A stretch of DNA of 64,000 nt from the NCBI GenBank assembly GCA_009773165.1, contig WOUZ01000009.1:62001-126000 (forward strand), in the 5' to 3' direction. A program made the position numbers and the translations under genes. This document shows, one piece after another, positions 1 through 8,104 of this stretch; positions within the stretch are counted from its first letter, which is position 1, and each line of letters opens with the position of its first letter. The stretch is from Bacteroidota bacterium. Lineage in GTDB: Bacteria > Bacteroidota > Bacteroidia > Bacteroidales > F082. The notes beneath the pieces are model-generated. The model ran no database searches. It saw nothing but the letters and a program-made list of their open reading frames with translations, and was not told the DNA's origin.

Positions 1-325
1 ATGCCTGAAGTTTCTCCTGTACAAAACAAGCGCAGGAAGGTGCCGGTCGGTCGGGCGTGGCAGTTGCAACAAGAATTAAATCAATGTCATTTATGGTCAG
101 ACCTGCATTTTCAACGGCACGTAATCCAGCTTTTGCAGCCAAATCACTCGTGGTCTCGTTGGTAACTACTCTGCGCTCCCTGATACCTAATTTCGAAAAA
201 ATCCATTCGTCCGATGACCCAATACGTTCAAAATAATCATTCTTTATTACTTTTTCAGGAACATAAGATCCTGTACCTTTGATAAATACATTACGAATCT
301 TTAAATTTGAAACATGTGATTCCAT
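1..325 (-). CDS. 3-oxoacyl-[ACP] synthase III (FabH)-like protein, N-terminal part
   Basis: Only the first 108 codons are inside the window; the gene runs off the left edge on the minus strand. The visible part has the FabH/thiolase-fold start: GTGSYVP at residues 17-23, a DEWIFSKLGIRERR stretch at 39-52 and the LILVATATPDRPAPSCAC segment near 83-100. FabH condenses acetyl-CoA or another acyl-CoA with malonyl-ACP to start fatty acid chains; relatives make special lipids and pigments. The catalytic Cys, His and Asn lie beyond the edge, so activity cannot be judged. The residue pair before the conserved AC is Ser-Cys, where family members usually have small residues. Housekeeping fabH or a specialised paralogue are both possible. 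Confidence 0.8.
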   Translation of the reverse strand, partial: MESHVSNLKIRNVFIKGTGSYVPEKVIKNDYFERIGSSDEWIFSKLGIRERRVVTNETTSDLAAKAGLRAVENAGLTINDIDLILVATATPDRPAPSCACFVQEKLQA

Positions 326-799
326 AAGCTGTGTTTTCGTTCATGTGTTGTTGTAAAGCACTTCATTAATTGGTATAGGACTACTGAAATACTTCATTGT
401 GTGCGGTAAAAGTAAAGAAGATAGAAGAGTAAAGTGTCAAAAAAATAAATTCAATGCCTTAAAAACACTTTTGCAGAAGTATAAATATCCAATTTTCTAA
501 AAGTCACACTAGTTTTAGGTCGGTGAAAATATAAACTTGCAATAATTTTTCGATTCACTTATATAATTGTTTATCAGAATAATAAAATGATTTATCTGAT
601 TATATGTTTGGGAATTATTAAAAGAGTCATTAAATGGAAACAGAACTTCAGTAGCTAATTTTTCATTATTATTATTGAATGGGTTAAAGTTCCGCAAACC
701 GTTGCGCTAATCATTATATCAGTTTATTTTCCCTTTTCTTCGGAAGGATATTCCAATTAGTGCCCCTCATTTTACTAAATTTGCCAAAATTTAAAGATT
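326..799. other. Intergenic region between divergent fabH-like gene and glycosyltransferase
   Basis: This stretch of 474 bases is very AT-rich and separates two divergent genes. I see no convincing gene: a 60-codon minus-strand frame at 515-697 is low-complexity, rich in Asn and Phe, and looks like chance. It must hold the promoters of both neighbours. A -7-like box facing the glycosyltransferase lies at 776-783. A weaker match facing fabH lies at 407-414, with one mismatch and no good -33 partner. Confidence 0.5.
776..783 (+). promoter_or_regulatory. Candidate -7 box (TAnnTTTG) for the glycosyltransferase
   Basis: The octamer TAAATTTG matches the Bacteroidota -7 consensus TAnnTTTG and ends 16 bases before the ATG, so the transcript would be almost leaderless. 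No clear -33 TTTG is seen 19-21 bases upstream, so this is a weak call. Confidence 0.35.
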
Positions 800-2083
800 A
801 TGACGCGTATTGTTTGCTTTGGACCTGGTCCTCAATTCAAAGGTGGTATTGCTAACTACAATACCTCTCTTGCAAAAGCCTTTGATAAAATGCCAGAAAC
901 AGAGGTACATATTGTTTCATGGACGCAACAATATCCTGCAATTATTCCACGCGATTTTATTGATCGCAAAAGTGTTAAGGATCAACTTGAAGGCACTTCC
1001 ATCAAAGTTCATTATGTTACAAATTACAACGACCCTTTTTCCTGGAGAAAAACTGTTCGATTAATTCTAAATTTAAAGCCTGAAGTGATAATTTTCCAAT
1101 GGGCTATTGCAGTTCAGGGAATTCCACTTGGGTTCATTGCTCGCCAATTAGTAAAAAAAAGTTCAGCAAAGGTTATCTTCGACCTTCACTTTGTCATTCA
1201 GAAGGAGGGGAGTGCACTTGATAATCGTTTTACCCGTTTTGGAATTGGTAGTGCACATAGCTATGTTGTGCATGCCAGTCAGACAACTGATCAACTAAAA
1301 CAGCTTTTTCCAGCAAAGGAATTCCATGTTGTGAATGATGAGCCTTCGTCATCAGCTGATGCGACAAAAGTCGTTCGTTTGTTTCATCCGGTGTATGATA
1401 TGTTTCAACCTGATCCCAACTTCGAAAAGGAGAAGATTAAAAAAGAGATGCATCTGAAAAAACATGTATTTCTTTTTTTTGGGTTCATTCGTAAATATAA
1501 AGGACTTCATCAAGCTATTGAAGCATTCGCCAGACTTAAAGCTGAAAGGAATGATGTAAGCCTTTTAATTGTTGGTGAATCGTTTTGGAACACTTTGGAT
1601 ACCAATAAAATAAGTACAAAGCTTAAATCAGCTGTTTTTGGCCTTGCAAAAAATGTATTCTTGAAAAAGCAAGACGACGAACGAAACTACAATCCTTTAG
1701 AGCTTATCAAAACTTACGGATTAAAAGATGATGTTTTTATTGTAAATGAATTTGTGCCCAATGAAGAGGTGAATAAGTACTTTCAGGTAAGCGACAATTT
1801 ACTTTTATTTTATCTAACTGCAACCCCTTCAGGTGTTGAATCGATCGGGTACAATTTTAATATTCCGATGCTCGCAACCAAAGTCGGGCATTTTCCAGAG
1901 ACAATAAAGAATGGGTACAATGGATATCTTGCTGAAGACAAAGATATTGCTTCGATGCATCAAGCTTTGAAAAAGGCTATAGAAATGCCTATCGACCGGA
2001 AAAATGTTGCCAAAACCTCAGAATATATGAGCTGGAATCAGTATGCAACTGCCATTCTGACCTATTTAAATGCTAAGGATTAA
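800..2083 (+). CDS. Glycosyltransferase, GT-B fold (GT4-like)
   Basis: This 427-residue protein has the two-lobed layout of GT-B glycosyltransferases. The N-terminal lobe carries a glycine-rich loop GPGPQFKGGIANYN at residues 8-21. The C-terminal lobe starts near FFGFIRKYKG at 226-235, the typical beginning of the nucleotide-sugar-binding half. The loop around SGVESIGYN followed by PMLATKVGHFPE is the usual donor-binding segment. It has no signal peptide or membrane segment, so it should act in the cytoplasm, probably on a lipid-linked glycan or LPS. The donor and acceptor cannot be read from the sequence. It stands alone and ends at a strong terminator; the heptose genes gmhA/gmhB lie 1 kb downstream, which fits an envelope role but does not prove it. 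Confidence 0.85.
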   Translation: MTRIVCFGPGPQFKGGIANYNTSLAKAFDKMPETEVHIVSWTQQYPAIIPRDFIDRKSVKDQLEGTSIKVHYVTNYNDPFSWRKTVRLILNLKPEVIIFQWAIAVQGIPLGFIARQLVKKSSAKVIFDLHFVIQKEGSALDNRFTRFGIGSAHSYVVHASQTTDQLKQLFPAKEFHVVNDEPSSSADATKVVRLFHPVYDMFQPDPNFEKEKIKKEMHLKKHVFLFFGFIRKYKGLHQAIEAFARLKAERNDVSLLIVGESFWNTLDTNKISTKLKSAVFGLAKNVFLKKQDDERNYNPLELIKTYGLKDDVFIVNEFVPNEEVNKYFQVSDNLLLFYLTATPSGVESIGYNFNIPMLATKVGHFPETIKNGYNGYLAEDKDIASMHQALKKAIEMPIDRKNVAKTSEYMSWNQYATAILTYLNAKD

Positions 2084-2141
2084 GAAAGCAAAAACCAATT
2101 TTGCCTGACCAGTTCAAAAGGCTTTTGAAAAATCTGTTAAC

Positions 2142-2181
2142 AAAAAAAGCTAACTTACACGATGTAAGTTAGCTTTTTTTT
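2142..2181. terminator. Bidirectional intrinsic terminator
   Basis: A perfect 10-bp stem (2149-2158 with 2164-2173) closes a 5-base loop. It is preceded by a run of seven A and followed by eight T, so it works in both directions. It separates the convergent glycosyltransferase and the ExoX-C-like gene. Confidence 0.92.
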
Positions 2182-2197
2182 GGACAATGGCAGAAGA

Positions 2198-2569
2198 TCA
2201 ATAATCGTCCTCTTCCCTGTAATCATCAAAGGAATCAAAGTCATCGTCTAATCCCAGATCGTCTTCATCATCCCAATTGCCGCCTTCATCCTCATCTAAA
2301 TAAGGATCATCAATCTCTTCAACTAACTCTGCTTCATCCAGATATGATTCAAACAAATCATCGTCGAATTCTTCATTGCTCGTAGTAGCAGCTGTGAAAC
2401 GCGGATCAAGTGAACGTAACTCCTTCATCACATCGGGAGAAACATAAAACTCATCAATGTTGTTGAAACAAAAATCGATGTATTTGGGGTCCTGCTCAAA
2501 TACTTCCTTGATTGTTTTGCCTTCATATTTTCCGAAAGTGAATTCGGAATCACTGTCATAAAACTTCAT
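2198..2569 (-). CDS. Small protein with ExoX-like C-terminal module and acidic tail
   Basis: This protein has 123 residues. Residues 10-34 read FTFGKYEGKTIKEVFEQDP and continue to YIDFC; this resembles the small module at the C-terminus of exodeoxyribonuclease X and related DNA-processing proteins (pattern FGKYKGKxxxEVxxxDPxYxxW). No nuclease domain is present. From about residue 67 to the end the protein is extremely acidic, with long Asp/Glu runs and a few aromatics, and is probably disordered. The whole could be a DNA- or protein-binding adaptor, but the function is unknown. It is a single gene facing the glycosyltransferase, with the shared terminator just beyond its stop. The module assignment comes from memory of the motif, not from a search. 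Confidence 0.72.
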   Translation of the reverse strand: MKFYDSDSEFTFGKYEGKTIKEVFEQDPKYIDFCFNNIDEFYVSPDVMKELRSLDPRFTAATTSNEEFDDDLFESYLDEAELVEEIDDPYLDEDEGGNWDDEDDLGLDDDFDSFDDYREEDDY

Positions 2570-2673
2570 ATGTTTTTCAAATTAAAAAGTGATTTCTCCT
2601 CATCAATTTATTTGCCAAAATTAACTGGTGGCTTTTAATAATGCAAGTTTTTTTGCCACTCATTTACATAACG

Positions 2674-3042
2674 TCATTTTTTGAAAATAAAATATACTGC
2701 AAGGATTAAAAATACAAACCCTATCAGGTGGTTCATCCGAAAAGTTTCGTTTTTAAACACTACAAGCGAAAATACTACAAAAATGGTAAGCGTAATTACT
2801 TCCTGCAAAACCTTTAATTCAACCAAACTGAAGGGGCCTCCATTACCCTGATAACCAACTCTGTTGGCTGGCACCTGAAACATGTATTCAAAAAGCGCTA
2901 TCGACCAGCTGATTATCACAATCCACATAAGTGAGAGGGAATCAAAACCCTTTATATCTTTAAATTTGAGATGACCGTACCATGCCAATGTCATGAATAC
3001 ATTTGACAAGATTAGAAGCCCAATAGTAGTTAATGATTTCAC
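2674..3042 (-). CDS. DMT-superfamily small membrane protein (DUF486)
   Basis: From a GTG start at 3042 this gives 122 residues with four hydrophobic helices. It opens with the family signature TIGLLILSNVFMTLAWYGHL; FQVPANRVGY in the middle is the other hallmark of DUF486. These are small membrane proteins of unknown transport role in the drug/metabolite transporter superfamily. The frame stays open to 3231, but that longer form would overlap the divergent gmhA by more than 80 bases and would be about 60 residues longer than the family, so the internal GTG is preferred. A near-match to the -7 box lies just upstream at 3056-3063. Confidence 0.8.
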   Translation of the reverse strand: MKSLTTIGLLILSNVFMTLAWYGHLKFKDIKGFDSLSLMWIVIISWSIALFEYMFQVPANRVGYQGNGGPFSLVELKVLQEVITLTIFVVFSLVVFKNETFRMNHLIGFVFLILAVYFIFKK

Positions 3043-3121
3043 AAATATTTTTTTGCAAATATCTGATTTTTCATCTTTCGAAGGAATAAGCTTAACAAAC
3101 TTCACTTTACCAAAGATTGCA

Positions 3122-3129
3122 TACATTTG
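3122..3129 (+). promoter_or_regulatory. -7 box for the gmhA-gmhB-symporter-glnN run
   Basis: TACATTTG matches TAnnTTTG exactly and ends 18 bases before the ATG of gmhA. It overlaps the alternative TTG start at 3127, which argues against that longer reading frame. No convincing -33 element is seen. Confidence 0.5.
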
Positions 3130-3147
3130 CACAACAATCCACACATT

Positions 3148-3735
3148 ATGATTATCGCAGAAACCATCAAAGATTCTATTGCTGTTAAACAGCGAATGCT
3201 TGATAATGAGACACTTTCTGAAGAAATTCAAGCAATGGCTGAGCTATGTATTGAAACTTTTCAACATGGTGGGAAAGTCCTTTTTTGTGGAAATGGCGGG
3301 AGTGCTGCCGATGCACAGCATTTATCGGCTGAGTTGAGCGGCCGTTTTAACTACGACAGAGCACCACTTTTTTCTGAGGCACTTCATGTTAATACATCTT
3401 TCGTAACAGCTGTAGCCAACGATTATAGTTACGAGATGGTTTATGCCCGAATGGTTGAAGCTATGGGGCGAAAAGGTGATGTGTTGGTTGCCCTAAGCAC
3501 CTCGGGCAATTCAAACAATATTTTAAAAGCAGCAGCTAAAGCTAAAGAATTGGAAATGAAGGTGATTGGCTTTAGCGGTGCAACAGGAGGGAAGTTGCTT
3601 TCGTTGTGCGACCACTTATTGCTTGTGCCTTCAAAAAACACGGCACGCATTCAGGAGGCACACATAATGGTAGGGCATATATTGTGTGATATCATTGAGC
3701 AGACAATTTTCCCAAAAAAGGAAAACAATCCATGA
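3148..3735 (+). CDS. gmhA: Phosphoheptose isomerase (sedoheptulose 7-phosphate isomerase)
   Basis: GmhA converts sedoheptulose 7-phosphate to D-glycero-D-manno-heptose 7-phosphate, the first step towards the heptose of LPS and other surface glycans. The 195-residue SIS-fold protein shows CGNGGSAADAQHLSAEL at 48-64, the phosphate-binding STSGNS at 117-122 and TARIQEAHIM at 165-174. Glu62, Gln169 and His172 sit where active-site residues are expected. I chose ATG 3148 over the in-frame TTG at 3127 because the promoter -7 box covers the latter. Its stop overlaps the start of gmhB (ATGA), so the two are translationally coupled. Confidence 0.93.
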   Translation: MIIAETIKDSIAVKQRMLDNETLSEEIQAMAELCIETFQHGGKVLFCGNGGSAADAQHLSAELSGRFNYDRAPLFSEALHVNTSFVTAVANDYSYEMVYARMVEAMGRKGDVLVALSTSGNSNNILKAAAKAKELEMKVIGFSGATGGKLLSLCDHLLLVPSKNTARIQEAHIMVGHILCDIIEQTIFPKKENNP

Positions 3736-4271
3736 TACCATACATTGACAAACAATGGACGCTGTTTTTGGACAGGGATGGAGTTATAAACGAACGACCT
3801 GTGTATGATTACGTTAGAAATCCGGATGGATTTATTTTTCTGCCCGGCGTTACGGAAGCTATCCGCTTGTTGTCGATTGTTTTTGGACGAATCATCCTTG
3901 TCACAAATCAGCAGGGAGTAGGTTTAGGTTTGATGAGCAAGAACGATCTGGATAAGGTTCACGAAAAAATGCTTTTCGAGATAAAAGAAAGCGGAGGAAG
4001 AATTGATGCAATCTATTGTTGTACAGATGTTAAAACAAAAATCGACAATTGCAGAAAGCCTGATTCTTTTATGGCAGAGAGTGCTCGAAAACAGTTCCCT
4101 GAAATCCAATTTTCTCATTCAATAATGGCTGGTGATACCTCTTCAGATATCCTTTTTGGTAAACAAGTCGGAATGAAAACGGTGCAAATTGGAAATGAAG
4201 TTCTGACAACAGCGGCAGATATGCAATTTAAATCACTCTATCAATTTGCCAGATATTGTATCAATCAATAG
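3732..4271 (+). CDS. gmhB: D-glycero-D-manno-heptose 1,7-bisphosphate 7-phosphatase (HAD family)
   Basis: The 179-residue HAD phosphatase has the nucleophile motif LDRDGVIN at residues 13-20 (Asp14, acid/base Asp16), VTNQQGVGLG at 57-66, CRKP at 107-110 and the magnesium-binding AGDTSSDI at 133-140. GmhB removes the 7-phosphate from heptose bisphosphate. Overlap with gmhA by four bases strongly supports this over histidinol-phosphatase, the close relative. The zinc loop is unusual: the classical enzyme has Cys-His and Cys-Cys ligands, but here only Cys96, Cys97 and Cys107 are visible and the histidine is missing, so the structural zinc may be absent or bound differently. Confidence 0.88.
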   Translation: MIPYIDKQWTLFLDRDGVINERPVYDYVRNPDGFIFLPGVTEAIRLLSIVFGRIILVTNQQGVGLGLMSKNDLDKVHEKMLFEIKESGGRIDAIYCCTDVKTKIDNCRKPDSFMAESARKQFPEIQFSHSIMAGDTSSDILFGKQVGMKTVQIGNEVLTTAADMQFKSLYQFARYCINQ

Positions 4272-4280
4272 ATTAAAAAC

Positions 4281-5726
4281 GTGTTACATAACCTCATTTT
4301 TATTGTTTTTATTTTATACACTCTGGTCTTGTTCGGGGTGGCTTTTTTTACCTCGCGCAAATCCAACAACGAAAGTTACTTTAATGGTAACCGAAAATCA
4401 CCCTGGCCGGTTGTAGCCTATGGTATGATTGGAGCTTCGCTTTCGGGGGTAACTTTTATCAGTATCCCGGGATGGGTAGGCAACACGCAGTTTACCTATT
4501 TAATGGTGGTATTTGGGTATCTTATTGGATATCTTGTTATTACCTATTTTCTTTTGCCATTGTATTACAGGCTCAACCTTATTTCAATTTATACATATCT
4601 CGAGCAACGATTTGGCTTTTATGCCTACAAAACAGGAGCATTTTATTTTTTGGTTTCGCGCACTATCGGGGCTTCTTTTCGTATGTTTTTAGTAATTAAT
4701 GTATTACAGATTTTCATTTTTGATAAATGGGGCTTACCGTTTTGGGGCACTACTTTAATTTTTGTTGTGTTGATAACACTTTACACCTTCAAAGCAGGTA
4801 TAAAAACCATTGTTTGGACTGATTTGCTTCAAACTACATTCATGCTAGCATCATTGGTTATAACAATTTATGCTATCGCTAGTAAACTTGATATTAATAT
4901 TCTACAGCTCTTTGAAAGAGCAAAATCAGCGGGTTATACCACAATCATTGATGGTGATTGGAGGAGCGACCGTTTTTATCTCAAGCAATTTTTTAGTGGA
5001 ATGTTCATCACAATAGTAATGACAGGGCTCGATCAGGATATGATGCAAAAAAACCTGACCTGTCGAAACGTTAAAGATGCTCAAAAAAATATGATCTCAT
5101 TGGGCTTATTGCTTATCCCGGTTAACATGCTTTTTCTTTTCTTGGGTGCTTCACTTTATGTTTATGCAACCGATTTCGGAATCGTACTACCAAATATATC
5201 AGATGATCTTTTTCCAGTGCTTGCTTTTGAGCATTTTGGACCTGTGCTTGCAGTTGTATTTCTTATAGGACTCATTGCTGCTGCGTATTCAAGCGCAGAT
5301 GGAGCAATTACAGCATTGACCACGTCATTCATAATCGACATTCTTGGTAATAAAAATGATGCTGTTTTAACTGAGGACGAAAAGAAAAAGCGGAGGTACA
5401 AGACACATTTTTTCATTTCTTCGCTAATTATTTTAACAATCGTTCTTTTCCGCGAAATAAATGATCAGGCTGTAATTTCAAGGCTGTTCACAATTGCAGG
5501 TTATACCTATGGTCCATTGTTAGGATTGTTTGCATTTGGCATGTTTACTAATAAAAATGTCAAAGATAAACTTGTGCCGGTAGTTGCTATTATTGCACCC
5601 TTGCTAAGCTACATCGTCAGCTCCAACTCCGACTTTTTGCTAAACGGATATAAATTTGGCTTTGAAATTTTGATTTTTAATGGACTTCTTACTTTTATAG
5701 GATTATTCATCATTCAGAAAAAATAA
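4281..5726 (+). CDS. Sodium/solute symporter (SSS family)
   Basis: This 481-residue protein has about 13 hydrophobic helices and the SSS layout. The SSS signature is visible as GASLSGVTFISIPGW at 51-65 in helix 2, and the helix with AAAYSSADGAITALTTSF carries the serines that bind sodium. These carriers import sugars, amino acids, sialic acid or similar compounds with sodium; the substrate cannot be told. Translation starts at GTG 4281, nine bases after gmhB, and glnN follows 17 bases after its stop, so it belongs to the same transcript. Confidence 0.9.
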   Translation: MLHNLIFIVFILYTLVLFGVAFFTSRKSNNESYFNGNRKSPWPVVAYGMIGASLSGVTFISIPGWVGNTQFTYLMVVFGYLIGYLVITYFLLPLYYRLNLISIYTYLEQRFGFYAYKTGAFYFLVSRTIGASFRMFLVINVLQIFIFDKWGLPFWGTTLIFVVLITLYTFKAGIKTIVWTDLLQTTFMLASLVITIYAIASKLDINILQLFERAKSAGYTTIIDGDWRSDRFYLKQFFSGMFITIVMTGLDQDMMQKNLTCRNVKDAQKNMISLGLLLIPVNMLFLFLGASLYVYATDFGIVLPNISDDLFPVLAFEHFGPVLAVVFLIGLIAAAYSSADGAITALTTSFIIDILGNKNDAVLTEDEKKKRRYKTHFFISSLIILTIVLFREINDQAVISRLFTIAGYTYGPLLGLFAFGMFTNKNVKDKLVPVVAIIAPLLSYIVSSNSDFLLNGYKFGFEILIFNGLLTFIGLFIIQKK

Positions 5727-5743
5727 CATAACACCCATTCAAC

Positions 5744-7933
5744 ATGCAGAACTTCCGATTTACAGCACTTTCAGAAACACTTGATCGTCAAGTGGTTCAT
5801 GTAGAATACCCATCCGAAAAAATATCTGATTTTTACGGATCAATGGTGTTCAACCACGATGTAATGCGCGAATACCTCACTAAGGAGGCGTATAAAAGCC
5901 TTCAGGGCGCAATCGAATCTGGCACAAAAATCGATCGTAGAGTTGCCGATCAGGTTGCTTCATCTATGAAGGCCTGGGCAATGAAACATGGTGCAACACA
6001 TTATACTCACTGGTTTCATCCTTTGACAGGATCAACTGCTGAAAAACATGACTCATTTGTTAGTCCTACACCATCGGGTAAAGGTATCGAAGAGTTTTCA
6101 GGCAGCTCACTTATTCAACAGGAACCTGATGCTTCTTCATTTCCAAGTGGCGGAATTAGAAACACTTTCGAGGCAAGAGGTTACACCGCCTGGGACCCAA
6201 CAAGTCCCTCTTTTATTATGGAGCATACACTGTGTATTCCAACTATTTTCGTTTCATACACAGGTGAGTCACTCGATTACAAAACTCCTTTGCTCAAATC
6301 AATAGAAGCAATTGATAAAGCAGCTGTTAAGGTTTGTCAGCTTTTCGATAAAAATATCACCAAAGTATATCCAACCTTAGGATGGGAACAGGAGTATTTT
6401 CTGGTTGATTCAGCACTGTTTGCTGCCCGTCCCGACCTTGTTCTATCAGGACGGACTGTATTCGGGCATTCTTCAGCTAAAGATCAACAGCTTCACGATC
6501 ATTATTTTGGTACGATCCACAGCAGGGCACGTGCTTTTATGAGAGATCTTGAAATTGAGGCTCATCGTTTAGGAATTCCTTTAAAAACCCGACATAATGA
6601 AGTAGCCCCAAGTCAGTTTGAATGTGCTCCCGTTTATGAAGAAGTGAATGTAGCTGTTGATCACAACCAGCTCTTAATGCACCTTCTCGACAAAGTATCA
6701 CGCAAGCATCATTTCAAAGTATTACTTCATGAAAAACCTTATGAAGGTGTTAATGGAAGTGGTAAACACAATAACTGGTCACTGGCTACTAATACGGATG
6801 AGAATCTGCTTGCTCCGGGTAAAACACCTGTTGAAAACCTTCGTTTCGCTACTATTTTGGTCAACATTCTCAAAGCGCTTTATACCTATGAAGAACTTGT
6901 TAGAGCCAGTATCGCTTCTGCAAGCAACGATTTACGTTTAGGTGGAAACGAGGCTCCTCCTGCAATCATTTCAGCTTTTATTGGTGACCAATTAACCAGA
7001 ACACTTGATGAAATAGAAAATATGCCAAGTCTGGATGTGTTATCTAATGGTAACACGAAAGGAGCTCATATTAATATCCCAAAGATTCCTGAAATTCTAC
7101 TTGATAATACCGACAGAAACCGTACATCACCTTTTGCTTTCACTGGTAATAAGTTTGAATTCAGAGCCGTTGGTTCAATTGCAAACTCTGCAAAGCCAAT
7201 GACAGTTCTCAACACTATTGTAGCTGAACAATTTACTCAATTCTATGAAGAAGTAAAAGAATTAACAGATGCGAAAGTAAAGAAGGAAGAGGCCATCTTC
7301 AAAGTTATTAAGCAGTATATTCATGATTCTAAACCGATTAGATTTGAAGGAAACAGCTATAGTGAAGAATGGAAAGCTGAGGCTGCCCGCAGAGGCCTTT
7401 CAAATCATGCTAACACTCCTGATGCAATTAAAGCATATATTTCGGATAAAGTGGTCGAACTGTTTGAAAAGCAACATGTTCTGACAAAACGTGAGCTACA
7501 TGCTCGCTATGAAATCAAGCTTGATAAATATGTTCGTAAAATTCAGATTGAATCCCGTTTGATTGGCGACCTATCCGTAAACCACATCATTCCAACTGCA
7601 ATTAAGTATCAAAATACACTGATTGAAAATGCGCGTGGTTTGAAAGATGTACTTGATTCAAAAACTTATGTAAAACTCAGTCGCAACCAAATTCAAACCA
7701 TAAAAGAAATTTCTGAACATGTTAGCGAAATCCGCCAATTTGTAGAAGAAATGACCGAAGAAAGGAAAGAAGCAAATAAAATTGAAAGTGAAGTTGTAAA
7801 AGCCGATGCATACTGCTACAAGGTAAAACCCTATTTTGACAAAATCAGATACCATGTTGATAAACTTGAGCTTTTAGTCGATGACCAATTATGGCCATTG
7901 GTAAAATACAGAGAACTTCTTTTCATCAAGTAA
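5744..7933 (+). CDS. glnN: Glutamine synthetase type III
   Basis: GlnN joins ammonia to glutamate using ATP. At 729 residues it has the length of the large type III enzymes rather than the 450-470 of type I. It shows HWFHPLTGSTAEKHDSF at 89-105, GWEQEYFLVD at 213-222 (metal-binding Glu), KTRHNEVAPSQFE at 281-293 and GVNGSGKHNNWSL at 335-347. The last 200 residues form the helical extension typical of GSIII. It is the last gene of the run beginning at gmhA and is followed by a strong terminator. No PII, amtB or glnA partner is in the window. Confidence 0.97.
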   Translation: MQNFRFTALSETLDRQVVHVEYPSEKISDFYGSMVFNHDVMREYLTKEAYKSLQGAIESGTKIDRRVADQVASSMKAWAMKHGATHYTHWFHPLTGSTAEKHDSFVSPTPSGKGIEEFSGSSLIQQEPDASSFPSGGIRNTFEARGYTAWDPTSPSFIMEHTLCIPTIFVSYTGESLDYKTPLLKSIEAIDKAAVKVCQLFDKNITKVYPTLGWEQEYFLVDSALFAARPDLVLSGRTVFGHSSAKDQQLHDHYFGTIHSRARAFMRDLEIEAHRLGIPLKTRHNEVAPSQFECAPVYEEVNVAVDHNQLLMHLLDKVSRKHHFKVLLHEKPYEGVNGSGKHNNWSLATNTDENLLAPGKTPVENLRFATILVNILKALYTYEELVRASIASASNDLRLGGNEAPPAIISAFIGDQLTRTLDEIENMPSLDVLSNGNTKGAHINIPKIPEILLDNTDRNRTSPFAFTGNKFEFRAVGSIANSAKPMTVLNTIVAEQFTQFYEEVKELTDAKVKKEEAIFKVIKQYIHDSKPIRFEGNSYSEEWKAEAARRGLSNHANTPDAIKAYISDKVVELFEKQHVLTKRELHARYEIKLDKYVRKIQIESRLIGDLSVNHIIPTAIKYQNTLIENARGLKDVLDSKTYVKLSRNQIQTIKEISEHVSEIRQFVEEMTEERKEANKIESEVVKADAYCYKVKPYFDKIRYHVDKLELLVDDQLWPLVKYRELLFIK

Positions 7934-7976
7934 TTGATTGAAATAAGTAAGTTAATTAAATCATTATTAAGATTTT

Positions 7977-8020
7977 AGCCACGAAATAAGTTAAAAATAT
8001 TTCGTGGCTTTTTTCTTTTT
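7977..8020 (+). terminator. Intrinsic terminator after glnN
   Basis: A perfect 12-bp stem (7977-7988 with 7998-8009) with a 9-base A-rich loop is followed by a T-rich run interrupted by one C. It closes the gmhA-glnN transcript. Confidence 0.93.
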
Positions 8021-8079
8021 TCCGGACTAATAGTCACGATCTTTCGTTAAAGATGATTATTACTCTCAAATTTTTTATC

Positions 8080-8087
8080 TACATTTG
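8080..8087 (+). promoter_or_regulatory. -7 box for the DUF4831 gene
   Basis: TACATTTG matches TAnnTTTG exactly and lies 17 bases before the chosen ATG at 8105. No clear -33 element is seen. Confidence 0.45.
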
Positions 8088-8104
8088 AATCAAATTCTTT
8101 GGCT

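Noticed and set aside
515-697. 60-codon minus-strand frame in the first intergenic region
   Set aside because: Low-complexity Asn/Phe-rich product in AT-rich DNA, no family resemblance and no promoter or ribosome-binding site.
3127-3147. TTG start giving a longer gmhA
   Set aside because: The -7 promoter box overlaps it, and the added residues are not part of the family; ATG 3148 fits better.
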